Source: Candidatus Gastranaerophilus phascolarcticola
Lineage (GTDB): Bacteria; Cyanobacteriota; Vampirovibrionia; Gastranaerophilales; Gastranaerophilaceae
Length of the DNA stretch: 64,000 nt
Assembly: GCA_001899335.1 (NCBI GenBank)
Contig: MOYE01000004.1
Span: 124,217-188,216 of the forward strand
Direction: 5' to 3'
This document shows, piece by piece, positions 1-9,126 of the stretch; within the stretch, counting starts at the first letter, position 1, and each line of letters starts with the position of its first letter. Below the pieces are notes generated by a model. That model saw nothing but the letters and a program-made list of their open reading frames with translations. It had not been told where the DNA came from and did no database searches. Made by a program: the position numbers and the translations under genes.

Positions 1-14
1 GGGGGGGGGGGGGG
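1..14 (+). repeat. Poly-G tract at window edge, P1 leader
   Basis: The window opens with 14 consecutive G; the true length is unknown because the tract may continue beyond the edge. The frame of the downstream prepilin gene P1 is open straight through it (glycine codons). Similar runs precede P3, P7 and P8 and, as C on the plus strand, P5, so this is probably a real tract and also the reason the sequence ends here. Confidence 0.8.
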
Positions 15-1094
15 CAAGCCGAGCTTAACCCAACGCTGGGACTGCGCCTCGCGTTAAACGCCACCGCTCGCGTTTGCGGTCAAGAGCGCGGTCTTGCCCG
101 TCGCACGCTCGTCTCTCCGCAAGGCAAGTCTTGCTCCGTGGCTCTGCTCGGCTTGGCCTTTACTATGGCAGAGATATTGCTGTCATTAACAATTATAGGT
201 GTTGTTGCAGCAATAACATTACCATCCCTCACGGGCAATATTAACGAGCGCACTTGGAACACACAACGCAAAGCGCTTTATGCAAGATTTTCGCAGGCCA
301 TTATGTTAATGCCTGCTCTCAACGGTTACGGAACAGTTTCCGAGGATGAAAGCGGAAGTATAATTGAGGATACGGCAGCAGAAACTTTTATCACAGCTGG
401 ACTTTCAAAAGTTCTAAAAATAAACAATATCTGTGATTACGAACATTTGGCAGATTGCGGAATTACAAGTAAATATACAAATATTGCCGGAAGTGTTCTT
501 TCAACTCCAACCAATCTTTTTGCATTAAATGAAGCGTTTAGTATAAATTATATTGGTTATTCAATATATAATACGAATGCTGCGGCTTTTGAAACTCAAA
601 ACGGAGAAAGTATTATTGCTTATTATAACCCAACCTGCAGCACAGAGACAAGGGTCGCAACACACAATGAAATAGGTAATGACGTTAGTTACCCTCAAGC
701 TGTTATGTGTGTCAATTTTGTTTATGACCTTAACGGTTCAAAAGGTCCTAACACTATTGGAAAAGATATAGGATTTATAACTGCGTTTGATTCTATTGAT
801 ACAATTGTTGTAGCGCCTTTACCGTCTGCATCTACAAGTGCAGGTGATAAAAACTTCAATGAGGCAATTTCGTTATGCAAGACACAATCTGACGAAAGTC
901 GTCTCCCTAATATTGATGAATTATCATCTTTATTTATTAACAAAAATTCCGTAGCACTACAAACAAGCGCGAATAATTTTTGGTCAAGTTCCGTGGTAGA
1001 TTCCGCACATGCGATGTCTATAAGTTTAAACACCGCAACAAAATATGTTGCAGAAAAAAGCGGAGGACGAACGGTACGTTGTATTAAACGATAA
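3..1094 (+). CDS. Prepilin-like protein P1 (5' partial)
   Basis: Secreted or pilus-associated protein with a class III signal: A|FTMAEILLSL, Phe+1 and Glu+5, then a hydrophobic helix. The body has the family motifs AAFETQNGES and DLNGSKGPN. The last ~75 residues contain RLPNIDEL, FWSSS and VRCIKR, resembling DUF1566/Lcl_C domains. The frame has no stop back to the window edge, so the start lies upstream; a GTG at 138 would give 318 residues but would omit most of the leader. Between the poly-G tract and the signal lie about 120 GC-rich, hairpin-forming bases encoding an Arg/Leu-rich segment not seen in the other members. tmk follows after 31 bases. The role as adhesin or minor pilin is inferred. 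Confidence 0.85.
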   Translation, partial: GGGGQAELNPTLGLRLALNATARVCGQERGLARRTLVSPQGKSCSVALLGLAFTMAEILLSLTIIGVVAAITLPSLTGNINERTWNTQRKALYARFSQAIMLMPALNGYGTVSEDESGSIIEDTAAETFITAGLSKVLKINNICDYEHLADCGITSKYTNIAGSVLSTPTNLFALNEAFSINYIGYSIYNTNAAAFETQNGESIIAYYNPTCSTETRVATHNEIGNDVSYPQAVMCVNFVYDLNGSKGPNTIGKDIGFITAFDSIDTIVVAPLPSASTSAGDKNFNEAISLCKTQSDESRLPNIDELSSLFINKNSVALQTSANNFWSSSVVDSAHAMSISLNTATKYVAEKSGGRTVRCIKR

Positions 1095-1125
1095 ATTTAT
1101 GATATAATAGGGCGGGAGGCTGGCA

Positions 1126-1740
1126 ATGTTGAAAAAAGGATTATTTATAACATTTGAGGGCTGTGACGGGTGCGGTAAAACCACTCAACTTGAACTTCTT
1201 GCAAAATACTTGCAGGACAAAGGTTATGACGTTATAGTAACAAGAGAACCGGGAGCTAAAGGTTTAGGCGAAAAGCTCCGGGAAATTCTTCTTAACTACG
1301 ACGGAGAGGTTTCTTCAAACTGTGAATCCTTTTTATTTCTTGCTGACAGAGCACAGCACATCGACACAATAATAAAACCCGCCATTGAAAACGGAAAAAT
1401 CGTACTTTGTGACAGACATATTGATTCTACAGCAGCTTATCAGGGATACGGCAGAGGGCTTGATCTGGCACGCATAAATTATTTGAACGAACTTGCAACA
1501 AGCGGAGTGAAACCTGATTTGACGCTGCTTTTTGATGTCGACACCGAAACCTCAATGCAACGCGTTGGCAAAAATAAAGACAGAATGGAAAGTGCCGGAA
1601 TTGAATTTCAGGAAAAAGTACGCAAAGGATATCTTGAACTTGCCAAAAACGAACCGCAGCGAATAAAGATTTTTGATTCAAGAAAAACTATTGAGCAGCT
1701 TCATCAAGAGGTTTTGGCGATAGTTGCAGCCATTTTATAA
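1126..1740 (+). CDS. tmk: Thymidylate kinase
   Basis: Phosphorylates dTMP to dTDP with ATP in the cytoplasm, for DNA synthesis. At 204 residues it has the usual length. The P-loop is at residues 12-19 (GCDGCGKT), the DRH motif typical of dTMP kinases at 96-98 (CDRHIDSTAAYQG), and an Arg/Lys-rich lid region near 146-156. A purine-rich ribosome binding site (GGGAGG) precedes the ATG. It follows prepilin P1 at 31 bases and may be co-transcribed with it. Its stop is one base from that of the convergent LuxR-type gene. Confidence 0.96.
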   Translation: MLKKGLFITFEGCDGCGKTTQLELLAKYLQDKGYDVIVTREPGAKGLGEKLREILLNYDGEVSSNCESFLFLADRAQHIDTIIKPAIENGKIVLCDRHIDSTAAYQGYGRGLDLARINYLNELATSGVKPDLTLLFDVDTETSMQRVGKNKDRMESAGIEFQEKVRKGYLELAKNEPQRIKIFDSRKTIEQLHQEVLAIVAAIL

Positions 1741-1741
1741 T

Positions 1742-1936
1742 TTATTTTTTACTCATGGCATATTTAGCAGCAGCTTGAAAACAGTTTCTTACCTTTAACT
1801 TTTTAAAAATTGCTTGTACATTATTTTCTATTAGTAAAACTGGTGCGAAAAGGCGTTCGCTTATTTCTTTATTACTATTTCCGTCAACAATAAATTGCAA
1901 CACAATTTTTTCGTTTGGCGACAACGATTTTAACAT
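1742..1936 (-). CDS. Stand-alone LuxR/GerE-type HTH protein
   Basis: A 64-residue protein that is almost only a LuxR-type DNA-binding domain. The pattern SPNEKIVLQFIVDGNSNKEI followed by a recognition helix (IENNVQAIFKKLKV) fits the GerE/LuxR C-terminal fold. No receiver or ligand-binding domain is present. The start is supported by a strong AAGGAGG six bases upstream. Its 3' end abuts tmk with one base between the stops. Target genes cannot be seen; a transcriptional regulator is the likely role. Confidence 0.8.
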   Translation of the reverse strand: MLKSLSPNEKIVLQFIVDGNSNKEISERLFAPVLLIENNVQAIFKKLKVRNCFQAAAKYAMSKK

Positions 1937-1986
1937 TTCTATCCTCCTTATACATCATATTATTGCATAAATAAGTGTATACGTCA

Positions 1987-3513
1987 TTATTTTTTCTTGT
2001 TTCTGAGGAAGAGAATTAGAGGGAGAGCAATAAATGCAACTAGGCTTAGGACGAGGAAAGCATCATAGAATGCGCTTAAACGTGCCTGTTTTAGTAACTG
2101 CTTGTAGATAAGAATATTAGCTTTTTGTCCTGCCAGATATGGTGCAAAATAAGTCATAAATTTTGCTTTAAACATTGCAAGCCTGGTGTAAAATTCTAAA
2201 TCAGTAACGCCGAGATTGTGTGTCAAATATGTTTGGTGAACCTGTGAAACACGCATGATAAATGTTGTGGAAACAGAGGTTGCCACAGCTGTAATTGCGC
2301 ATTTAAAAAGGCTTTGCAGACCGGCGCCGTCAGGGGTTTTGCGTTTTGAAAGCGTTGCAAAAGAAATTGCGCTGACCGGAATAAACGTAAACGCGATGCC
2401 GAAGCCGAACAAAAGATTAATCATTTGCACACATTCAAGCGAGGTTTCGAGCGTCATATTTGAAAACATAAACGTTGTTCCGCCTAAAATTGTCAGTCCG
2501 ATTGCGATTAAAATTCTGTTGTCGATTATGTCTGCAAGTTTTCCGACGATAGGCAGCATTACGGCACAGGAGATTACACGAGGGAATACTGAAAGTCCTG
2601 AAAGGTAGGCGTTATATCCGAGTAAACTCTGTACAAATTGAGGAACAAGCAGAATTGAAGAGTAAAGCATTATGTTTACGACTGCCGCAATTGTTGTTCC
2701 GCAGATAAAGTTTACGTTTTTTAGGACGCGAATATTAACGAACGGTTTTTTGTATTCGAGTTCCCAAACGATAAAGAAAATCATTGAAAACACCGAAAAT
2801 CCTGTGAGCCAGCAAACCCAGGTTTCGTCAAACCAGTTAAATTGTTCGCCTTTATCGAGAACCACTTGCATACTTCCAAGCCAAAGAACTATTGCGGAAA
2901 AGCCTATTATATCAAAATCAATTTTTCTTTTTGCAGGTTTAAAATTTTCTTTAATAAACATTTTAACAAGGATAATTGACAGGAGACAGAATGGCAGGTT
3001 AACGATGAAAACCCACTGCCAGGAATAGTTTTCGGTCAAAAAGCCCCCAAGCAACGGTCCGATAAGTGGAGCGAGGATAACGGCAAAACCAAAAAGTCCC
3101 ATTGCGGTTCCTCGTTTTTGCGGGAATGCTTCCAGCAAAATACTTTGGCATAAAGGCATGAGCGCGCCGCCGCCAACCCCTTGGATTAAACGTGAAAGAA
3201 TAAGGGTTAGCAGGTTAGGTGAAATTATACACAAAAACGATCCCAGCATAAACGTTATGATACAGCCGTTAATTAGCTTAACTTTGCCAAAGGTTCTAAG
3301 CAGCCAGCCGGTCATCGGCAGCATTATGCCGTTTGAAATCATATAGCTTGTAATAACCGTGTTTGTTTCATACTGCGTTGCGCCATAAAACCCTGCAATG
3401 TATGGCAGACAAACGTTTGTACCGGAGGTCGCAACCATTGCAAAAAATGTTGGCAGCATCATAGAAAACGCTATTACATAGGGGTTTACGGGTTTGGCTT
3501 GAACTTCTTCCAC
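1987..3513 (-). CDS. emrB: EmrB/QacA-type MFS multidrug exporter (DHA2, 14 TM)
   Basis: Inner-membrane proton-driven drug exporter of the DHA2 family, 508 residues with about 14 hydrophobic segments. The motif near residues 62-70 (GWLLRTFGK) and the motif C-like GPLLGGFL are visible. The start codon is GTG, two bases after the stop of emrA, so the two are translationally coupled. With the EmrA-like adaptor, the upstream MarR regulator and the divergent TolC-like channel, it would form a tripartite pump across both membranes. The substrate is unknown. Confidence 0.93.
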   Translation of the reverse strand: MEEVQAKPVNPYVIAFSMMLPTFFAMVATSGTNVCLPYIAGFYGATQYETNTVITSYMISNGIMLPMTGWLLRTFGKVKLINGCIITFMLGSFLCIISPNLLTLILSRLIQGVGGGALMPLCQSILLEAFPQKRGTAMGLFGFAVILAPLIGPLLGGFLTENYSWQWVFIVNLPFCLLSIILVKMFIKENFKPAKRKIDFDIIGFSAIVLWLGSMQVVLDKGEQFNWFDETWVCWLTGFSVFSMIFFIVWELEYKKPFVNIRVLKNVNFICGTTIAAVVNIMLYSSILLVPQFVQSLLGYNAYLSGLSVFPRVISCAVMLPIVGKLADIIDNRILIAIGLTILGGTTFMFSNMTLETSLECVQMINLLFGFGIAFTFIPVSAISFATLSKRKTPDGAGLQSLFKCAITAVATSVSTTFIMRVSQVHQTYLTHNLGVTDLEFYTRLAMFKAKFMTYFAPYLAGQKANILIYKQLLKQARLSAFYDAFLVLSLVAFIALPLILFLRNKKK

Positions 3514-3515
3514 TT

Positions 3516-4574
3516 TTAGCCTCTTATTTTAACTTTCGGTACAACTGACATGCCGGGAATTACGTTATACGCGGAAAAGTCTTCCGTAAACCTAATTTTA
3601 ACAGGGATTCTCTGAACGATTTTGACATAACTTCCTACGGCATTTTCGGGCGGAAAAAGACTTGATTTCGCACCTGAAGCGTATTGAATACTGTCAACCA
3701 CGCCTTTGAAACGTTTATTCGGGTAGGTATCAATTTTAATTTTAACTTCCTGCCCTTCATGCATGTGCGTAAGCTGGTTTTCTTTAAAGTTTGCAACAAC
3801 CCAAACTTCCTTTGGAACAATTGACATTACAGGCTGTGCAATTTGAAGATAATTTCCGACTTCGACCGTGCGCGCACTAACACGACCTGATTGCGGCGCA
3901 TAAATTTTTGTATAAGAAAGATCAAGTTCGGCTTTTGCGATTTCAGCTTTAATTTTATCAATTTCCGCTAAAGTTGCCTCGCGTTTCGCCTGGTCGGAAT
4001 GCAAAGCTGACTGCATTGCGCGGTGTCCGTCCTGTGTTGCATTTCTGCCGGCTTCCGCGACAGTTAAACCCGTGAGCGCACGTTCATATTCTTGTTTAGA
4101 AACAATTCCCTCTTTGTACATTTCCTGGTAACGAATAAAATCGTTTTTTGCAAAATCATATTTGGAAGTTGCAGACACAATGTCCTCACGCGATTGGCTT
4201 AAATTTGAATGTTTTTCTTCAACTTGTTTTTCAACAACGCCGAGTTGTGCTTTTGCGACTTCAAGTTCAGCGCGTTTTTTCTGCAAAGCAACCTCGTACG
4301 GCTCGGGGTCTATCTCAAAAAGCAAGTCGCCCTTTTGAACCTCATCGTTATCATCAACAAGAAGTTTTACGACCGGACCGGAAACACGCGGAGCAATAGA
4401 AACAAGACGTCCCTCAACAAAAGCGTCGTCCGTTGACTGGTAAAAGGTTGCATGAACCGCGCCGATAATCCCGAGTGTTACAAGCACGACCGCGCTAATA
4501 ATCGGAACAATTACACGTTTTTTATTAATTTCTTTTCTATTACGGCTTTTTCTTAATTTTTTAGATGCTTCCAT
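3516..4574 (-). CDS. emrA: EmrA/HlyD-type membrane fusion protein
   Basis: Periplasmic adaptor linking EmrB to an outer-membrane channel. It is 352 residues: a basic cytoplasmic N terminus, one membrane segment at about 20-42, the beta-barrel start TDDAFVEGRLVSIAPRVSG, a biotinyl-lipoyl-like part (VDDNDEVQKGDLLFEIDP), a long alpha-helical hairpin and a second lipoyl half (YTKIYAPQSGRVSARTVEVG). It is the middle gene of the marR-emrA-emrB operon, 10 bases after marR. Confidence 0.93.
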   Translation of the reverse strand: MEASKKLRKSRNRKEINKKRVIVPIISAVVLVTLGIIGAVHATFYQSTDDAFVEGRLVSIAPRVSGPVVKLLVDDNDEVQKGDLLFEIDPEPYEVALQKKRAELEVAKAQLGVVEKQVEEKHSNLSQSREDIVSATSKYDFAKNDFIRYQEMYKEGIVSKQEYERALTGLTVAEAGRNATQDGHRAMQSALHSDQAKREATLAEIDKIKAEIAKAELDLSYTKIYAPQSGRVSARTVEVGNYLQIAQPVMSIVPKEVWVVANFKENQLTHMHEGQEVKIKIDTYPNKRFKGVVDSIQYASGAKSSLFPPENAVGSYVKIVQRIPVKIRFTEDFSAYNVIPGMSVVPKVKIRG

Positions 4575-4584
4575 AGGTAAATCC

Positions 4585-5043
4585 TTATAAATTTAGTGTT
4601 GTGTTATTCTGCAAATTTTCTTTAATCTTTTGGAGCGTTAAAAAGCAGGCATTCATCTCATCTTCATCAATGTCTTCAACGGTTTTAGCCCAAATTTCCA
4701 AAATCGCCGGCAGAGCTTTCTCATAAACATCACGACCTTTGTCGGTAATCTCTGCTTTGCGAATTTGTCTTCCCTGACTTTCAATCCGTCGTATTACAAG
4801 CCCCTGCGCCTCTAAAATACTGACAATTCTGGTAATATTCGCCCTGTCCTTGAGCGTAATCGCGCAAACCTGCCGCTGATAAAGCCCGCCGTGTTCGACC
4901 AGCGCCGCAAGAACCGTAAATTGTTCCGGCGTTATCTCCAAACTGTTTCGGCTGAAAGACTGTATCGCAAAAACCCTCGACAACATTCCTATCTGCGACA
5001 ACAACAGCCCTATTTTTTGATTAAATAAATTTTTTGCTTGCAT
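4585..5043 (-). CDS. MarR-family transcriptional regulator
   Basis: Winged-helix repressor of 152 residues. The core (ITPEQFTVLAALVEHGGLYQ, then a recognition helix and the wing with ESQGRQIRKAEITDKGR) is typical of MarR. The ATG at 5043 is chosen because AGGAAG lies about six bases upstream; an ATG at 5070 would lie inside the operator. First gene of the marR-emrA-emrB operon and divergent from the TolC-like gene. A perfect inverted repeat at 5056-5077 is its likely autoregulatory operator, controlling both directions. The inducer is unknown. Confidence 0.9.
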   Translation of the reverse strand: MQAKNLFNQKIGLLLSQIGMLSRVFAIQSFSRNSLEITPEQFTVLAALVEHGGLYQRQVCAITLKDRANITRIVSILEAQGLVIRRIESQGRQIRKAEITDKGRDVYEKALPAILEIWAKTVEDIDEDEMNACFLTLQKIKENLQNNTTLNL

Positions 5044-5055
5044 TTTTAACTTCCT

Positions 5056-5077
5056 TTGTGTTATCATCATAACACAA
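5056..5077. promoter_or_regulatory. Probable MarR operator
   Basis: Perfect 9-bp inverted repeat, TTGTGTTAT and ATAACACAA, separated by CATC. It lies in the 51-base gap between the divergent marR and TolC-like genes. Its size, symmetry and position are typical of MarR-family sites. That the neighbouring MarR binds it is inferred. Confidence 0.72.
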
Positions 5078-5094
5078 GAATAACAGGTGTCCAG

Positions 5095-6438
5095 ATGACA
5101 ATTAAAAAATGTTTAATAATTTTAATAAATTTACTCTTTATAGCCGGAAGCGCCCAGGCTTACGAATTAAATCTGCAATACTGGGAAAACTATCAAGACC
5201 CTTATTTGACGGGGTACATACGCGACCTTTGCGAAAACAATCAGGATTTAAAAATTGCGAAATTAAATTCAATGCAGTCGCAGGATAATATAAAAATGCA
5301 ATTTTCCAACCAATTGCCGTACCTGGGTTTTCAGGGGCAATATATGTGGGAACCACACGCTGCTGACCGGCATTTCGGAGACCTTGTAATCCCGAGTTAC
5401 CACCAGTACAACCTGCTTTTGCCGCTTGCAATGTCTTACGAAGTCGACATTTGGGGCAAAAATTATCTCAAAACAAAAAGCGTTAAGATGCTTGATGAAA
5501 TGGTTCAGCAGGATGAACGCAGCGCTTATATTTCAATAACCTCCAACTTTGCGGGCGACTATTACAACCTTATTAAAATTAAACAACTACTGAAAAATAT
5601 GCGTGAAATCCATGAAATTGAACTTAATTTGGTCGACAAAATGGAGAAAAAATACGCAAACGGACTTGCCTCAATCACAGAAGTTCTCACAGAAAAACAA
5701 GAGCTTGCAAAAATTGAAATGGACTTAAACCTGTTAGAAAAAAGTCTCGATTTAATCAACGATGAACTTATGGTTCAGCTTGGCAACAGAAATCTCCGAG
5801 AGTTTGAAACCCTTGCATACGAAAGCATTCAAACATTTAACGTTCCGGAAGAAATCGAATCCGAACGTATTCAAAACAGACCTGACCTTATAAAAACCGA
5901 ATTTTATATAAAGAAAATGGGTATTGATGTAAAAGTTGCACGCCGTGAATTTTTACCGAAATTCGTACTTTTCGGACAGTTTGGATTTAATGCGTACAGT
6001 TTTTCAAGACTTTTTGCCCCGAACACGCTCCTAAGCAGCCTCGGCGTAATGCCGCAGTTAGACCTTTTCACAGGCGGTGCGAAAAAAGCAAACCTAAACC
6101 TTAAAAAACACGAATACAAAAAAGCACTTGAATACTACGAAAAAACAATTCTAACTTCAATCCAGGAACTTAATGACGCACTCGTAAGCGCAAAAACCTG
6201 CAAATCCAATTACGAGAAAGACTTAGAAAAAATTTCGTTTGAACGTGAAAAATTCCGTCTAAAAGAGCGCCAGTTTGAAATCGGCGCGATTTCAGAGTTC
6301 GACAAACTTGCCGCAAGAAAATACGCGCTAAAACTGGAACAGGAACTTGTTAACGAAAAAATTAACTACATCGTCTCAACAATAAATCTCTACAAAGCTC
6401 TCGGCGGAGAAAATTACCTTAGTCCTACAGACCTATAG
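5095..6438 (+). CDS. TolC-like outer-membrane efflux protein
   Basis: Outer-membrane channel of the OEP/TolC family, 447 residues from the ATG at 5095 (AGG seven bases upstream). It begins with a Sec signal peptide (KKCLIILINLLFIAG, cleaved near SAQA|YELN). It then has long alpha-helical stretches with the duplicated pattern of OEP proteins, such as GLASITEVLTEKQELAKIEM and GAISEFDKLAARKYALKLEQ. It is divergent from marR-emrA-emrB and shares the putative operator, so it probably provides the exit duct for that pump. MCE-type lipid transport genes follow. Confidence 0.9.
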   Translation: MTIKKCLIILINLLFIAGSAQAYELNLQYWENYQDPYLTGYIRDLCENNQDLKIAKLNSMQSQDNIKMQFSNQLPYLGFQGQYMWEPHAADRHFGDLVIPSYHQYNLLLPLAMSYEVDIWGKNYLKTKSVKMLDEMVQQDERSAYISITSNFAGDYYNLIKIKQLLKNMREIHEIELNLVDKMEKKYANGLASITEVLTEKQELAKIEMDLNLLEKSLDLINDELMVQLGNRNLREFETLAYESIQTFNVPEEIESERIQNRPDLIKTEFYIKKMGIDVKVARREFLPKFVLFGQFGFNAYSFSRLFAPNTLLSSLGVMPQLDLFTGGAKKANLNLKKHEYKKALEYYEKTILTSIQELNDALVSAKTCKSNYEKDLEKISFEREKFRLKERQFEIGAISEFDKLAARKYALKLEQELVNEKINYIVSTINLYKALGGENYLSPTDL

Positions 6439-6489
6439 CAAATCAGGCAATTGAGCCAAAAGTACAAATATTTTTCAATATTAAAAGCA

Positions 6490-6582
6490 GTTCTCCGCCG
6501 CCTGCCGCCCACACTCGCGTGTGGTCGCTCCGCGGCTACGCTGTCTAGTACGTCACTCAAAAAACTCGCGATACATCGCGAG
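6490..6582. repeat. GC-rich palindromic island
   Basis: A GC-rich stretch in an otherwise AT-rich gap between the TolC-like and MlaD-like genes. It contains the palindromes CCACAC-TCGC-GTGTGG (6509-6524) and CTCGCGAT-AC-ATCGCGAG (6565-6582). The part around 6498-6535 resembles, in reverse orientation, the island at 37880-37950 (shared CCTGCC, CACTC, CGTGTG and GCTCCG). It is probably a dispersed non-coding repeat; the second hairpin may act as a terminator. Confidence 0.55.
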
Positions 6583-6600
6583 TCTTTCTCGGACATTTGT

Positions 6601-7467
6601 ATGAACATAAAAGAAGAATTAATAAAACTCCTGTTAAAATTCAAAATCGTTATAATAGTTTTTGTCATCGGGTTACTTGCCTTTAAAGCGTACGATTTAA
6701 CCCGTATGCGAATAACCGCCGTGTTCACAGAACTTGAACCGTTTTCAAACATAAATGTGTATTATAAAGGTTTCAAAATCGGTCGTGCAATAAAAGTTGT
6801 TCCGAGCAAAGACTTTTTGACAACAAGAGTAACCATAGTTTTGAACAGCTGGACTTATAACCTGCCGAACAACATAAAAGCAAAGGTTCAGAAAGCACAA
6901 AAAGATTCAGATGTAGATTATATGGAAATAATTTACCCGGGTTCGCCATCGCTAACACGGATTAAATACGGCGACAAAATTCAGGGCGAAATTTCGCACG
7001 ATTGGAATGACCTGATAAACAACGTCACCGAAGGAGGCGGGCTTGATGAGTTGAAAGGCAGCGCCAACAATCTCATGCAGAGCGTAAATGCCGCTGCGCA
7101 AGACGTCAGCGATCTTTTAAAACAGCTTACCGTAATGCTAAAAGATATTCAACCGGAGGTGAATACCGCAGCCCACGAACTTTCAAGCACTTGCGCAAAC
7201 CTCAACAAAATGTCTGTAAAACTTGAACGATCAATTGATGATAAAACGATTTCCAACTCGTTCACCAACGTCCAAAATACTACCAAAAACTTTGAGGGTA
7301 CAAGCCAAATTATTAACGCAACAACACTTCCTGCAATCAACGCAACTGTTTGCAGCCTGAAATCCTTACTTGACAACCTCAACGTAATCGTCAAAGGTAT
7401 AGGCGAAACCCTGCAAAAACGCATGGGCGGCGCAAGATTGATTTTCGGACAAGCAGTTAAGAAATAA
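6601..7467 (+). CDS. MCE/MlaD-family lipid transport protein
   Basis: Membrane-anchored periplasmic lipid-binding subunit of an Mla-like transporter. It has 288 residues from the ATG at 6601, with one N-terminal membrane segment (about 14-30) and an MCE domain at about 35-120 (ITAVFTELEPFSNINVYYKG, FKIGRAIKV). A long helical tail follows. An upstream in-frame extension to 6451 runs through the GC-rich island and is rejected. No permease or ATPase subunit is adjacent. It ends 11 bases inside the convergent patatin gene, and a lipid role fits that neighbour. Confidence 0.82.
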   Translation: MNIKEELIKLLLKFKIVIIVFVIGLLAFKAYDLTRMRITAVFTELEPFSNINVYYKGFKIGRAIKVVPSKDFLTTRVTIVLNSWTYNLPNNIKAKVQKAQKDSDVDYMEIIYPGSPSLTRIKYGDKIQGEISHDWNDLINNVTEGGGLDELKGSANNLMQSVNAAAQDVSDLLKQLTVMLKDIQPEVNTAAHELSSTCANLNKMSVKLERSIDDKTISNSFTNVQNTTKNFEGTSQIINATTLPAINATVCSLKSLLDNLNVIVKGIGETLQKRMGGARLIFGQAVKK

Positions 7468-8653
7468 TCGTTCCCAGCACGTTTTGCAAGTAATCCTGTT
7501 TTGATTTGAGTTTTTCCTCAAGTTCATCCAGCTTTTTGATAACCGGACGGAAATTCTTCAGATACGTATGTTTCAGGAAAAGCGTTTTGCCGGAATTGTT
7601 CAAAATGTCATCTTTTAAATCCTTAATATCAAAATAAATTTTTTCATCAATATCATATCTGATTTCGCACATAAGCGCCAAAAGATTTGCGAATTTAACC
7701 TGCGCATCCGCGACCTTGTCACGCAAAATTAAATCCCGAATATCTACAACTAAATTTTTAATTTTAATATAATTATCTAAATGATGTGCCTTTTTCTTAG
7801 GCAAAATGTATTTAAAATACTCAAGAGTTTGTCTGTAACCGTCTTCAATCAATGCTTTTCGTTCCGGTTCTTTCATCTGAAAGTTTACGATTACAACATC
7901 ACCCGTATTGACGACAAGGCAATCGTGTTTCTCATCGCGCTCATAAAGATTAACCACAAACTCACTCGCAACAGAGGTTATGCAGCTATAAACCGAATTT
8001 ATAAAACTAATCGGATTAGTCAAATCCCCACACGGGGTTCCCTCAAGACGTACTTCCAAAATATTTTCTTCAAGATTTGACAAAGTATCACAAAGTTTCC
8101 ACATCGGCCAACTCTTTTGCAAATCTCCGTCAACAAGGGTCGCATCATCGACTTCCACAGCACGCATTAACCCCGGCATACACGCAGAAATCCTCACCGC
8201 CTCTGCCACCTCAAAATCAGGCGTTGTAAGACGTGAAAACTCCTTACAGCAAAAATTCGTTAAATCCGTTGTAATTATAACAAAATCTTTATCAATATCC
8301 GCAAAAGTTACAGGCTTATTCTTACCCTTAGAATAAGTTACACCGTAAAACTTGGTTTCAATAACTTCCCTCATCCACTCAAGGAAAATATCACCCTTGC
8401 TAAGCGCAAGTGCCTTACTAAAATTTATATCTTTAAAAAGTTCAAAATCAACAGACAGAAATATTTTTTCGAGTTCTGCATCACTATAGCCTACCGCCAG
8501 CGCAGATGCAACAATTGCGCCGACAGACGAACCTGCCAGCGTTCCAAGCCCGACTCCGAGTTCTTTTAACGCTCTCACAACACCAATATGAGCCATTCCG
8601 CGAATAGCTCCGCCGCCAAATAAACAAGCGTAATGTAATTCTTCTCTCTTCAT
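7457..8653 (-). CDS. Patatin-like phospholipase (RssA type)
   Basis: Serine acyl hydrolase with a Ser-Asp dyad. The oxyanion loop FGGGAIRG is at about residues 12-19, the nucleophile elbow GSSVG near 41-45 and the aspartate in VDGDLQ near 173. This patatin core covers the first 210 residues. The last 180 residues are helical, charged and without a recognised domain. It has 398 residues and no signal peptide, so it is probably cytoplasmic or peripheral to the inner membrane. The 3' end overlaps the convergent MlaD-like gene by 11 bases. The substrate is unknown. Confidence 0.9.
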   Translation of the reverse strand: MKREELHYACLFGGGAIRGMAHIGVVRALKELGVGLGTLAGSSVGAIVASALAVGYSDAELEKIFLSVDFELFKDINFSKALALSKGDIFLEWMREVIETKFYGVTYSKGKNKPVTFADIDKDFVIITTDLTNFCCKEFSRLTTPDFEVAEAVRISACMPGLMRAVEVDDATLVDGDLQKSWPMWKLCDTLSNLEENILEVRLEGTPCGDLTNPISFINSVYSCITSVASEFVVNLYERDEKHDCLVVNTGDVVIVNFQMKEPERKALIEDGYRQTLEYFKYILPKKKAHHLDNYIKIKNLVVDIRDLILRDKVADAQVKFANLLALMCEIRYDIDEKIYFDIKDLKDDILNNSGKTLFLKHTYLKNFRPVIKKLDELEEKLKSKQDYLQNVLGTIIS

Positions 8654-8665
8654 AAATATAAATTA

Positions 8666-8950
8666 TTATGCAGCTTGGCAACCGTTAATTTCACGGATTA
8701 AGTAGTCAGCAATCCATTGAAAATCTTTATTTTTTCTAGCAGCATCTTCTAAATATTTAACAGATTGATGTCCAAGTCTGATAAGAGTCATCGCGATAAC
8801 GCCTCTTTTCAAGCCTCTAATGCTTTGTAATTCCTGAACCAAAACCGGAACAGCTTTATCACCGATACTAACTAATTTGTTTTCCAATTCGTTTTTGTTA
8901 GTGTTATCAACTGAGTCTAATTTAGATAAAATTTCGTTTATAGTTTCCAT
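8666..8950 (-). CDS. Small HEAT-repeat-like protein
   Basis: A 94-residue helical protein whose middle (VSIGDKAVPVLVQELQS, then GVIAMTLIRLGHQSVKYLED) looks like two HEAT or PBS-lyase-type repeats. The ATG at 8950 is preferred because GGAG lies seven bases upstream; an in-frame ATG at 8965 precedes the Shine-Dalgarno sequence. It lies 12 bases upstream of the patatin gene, so they are probably co-transcribed. Function unknown; a protein-protein adaptor is possible. Confidence 0.7.
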   Translation of the reverse strand: METINEILSKLDSVDNTNKNELENKLVSIGDKAVPVLVQELQSIRGLKRGVIAMTLIRLGHQSVKYLEDAARKNKDFQWIADYLIREINGCQAA

Positions 8951-9126
8951 AATTATCTCCATCAAATCTTATATTATAATTATAAAACCAAAAAATACGG
9001 ATTTGAGATTTCCTTATATAATCTTAATACGCGTCATGAGCTTGCTTTTTTTTATTTTTATACTACAATAACAGTACAATTCAAAATATTACACTCTTAA
9101 ATTGCTATGAAGGTGGTGAAAAATAA

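Noticed and set aside
6451..6600. N-terminal extension of the MlaD-like protein
   Set aside because: It would translate the GC-rich palindromic island; the ATG at 6601 gives a normal MCE protein with membrane anchor at its start.
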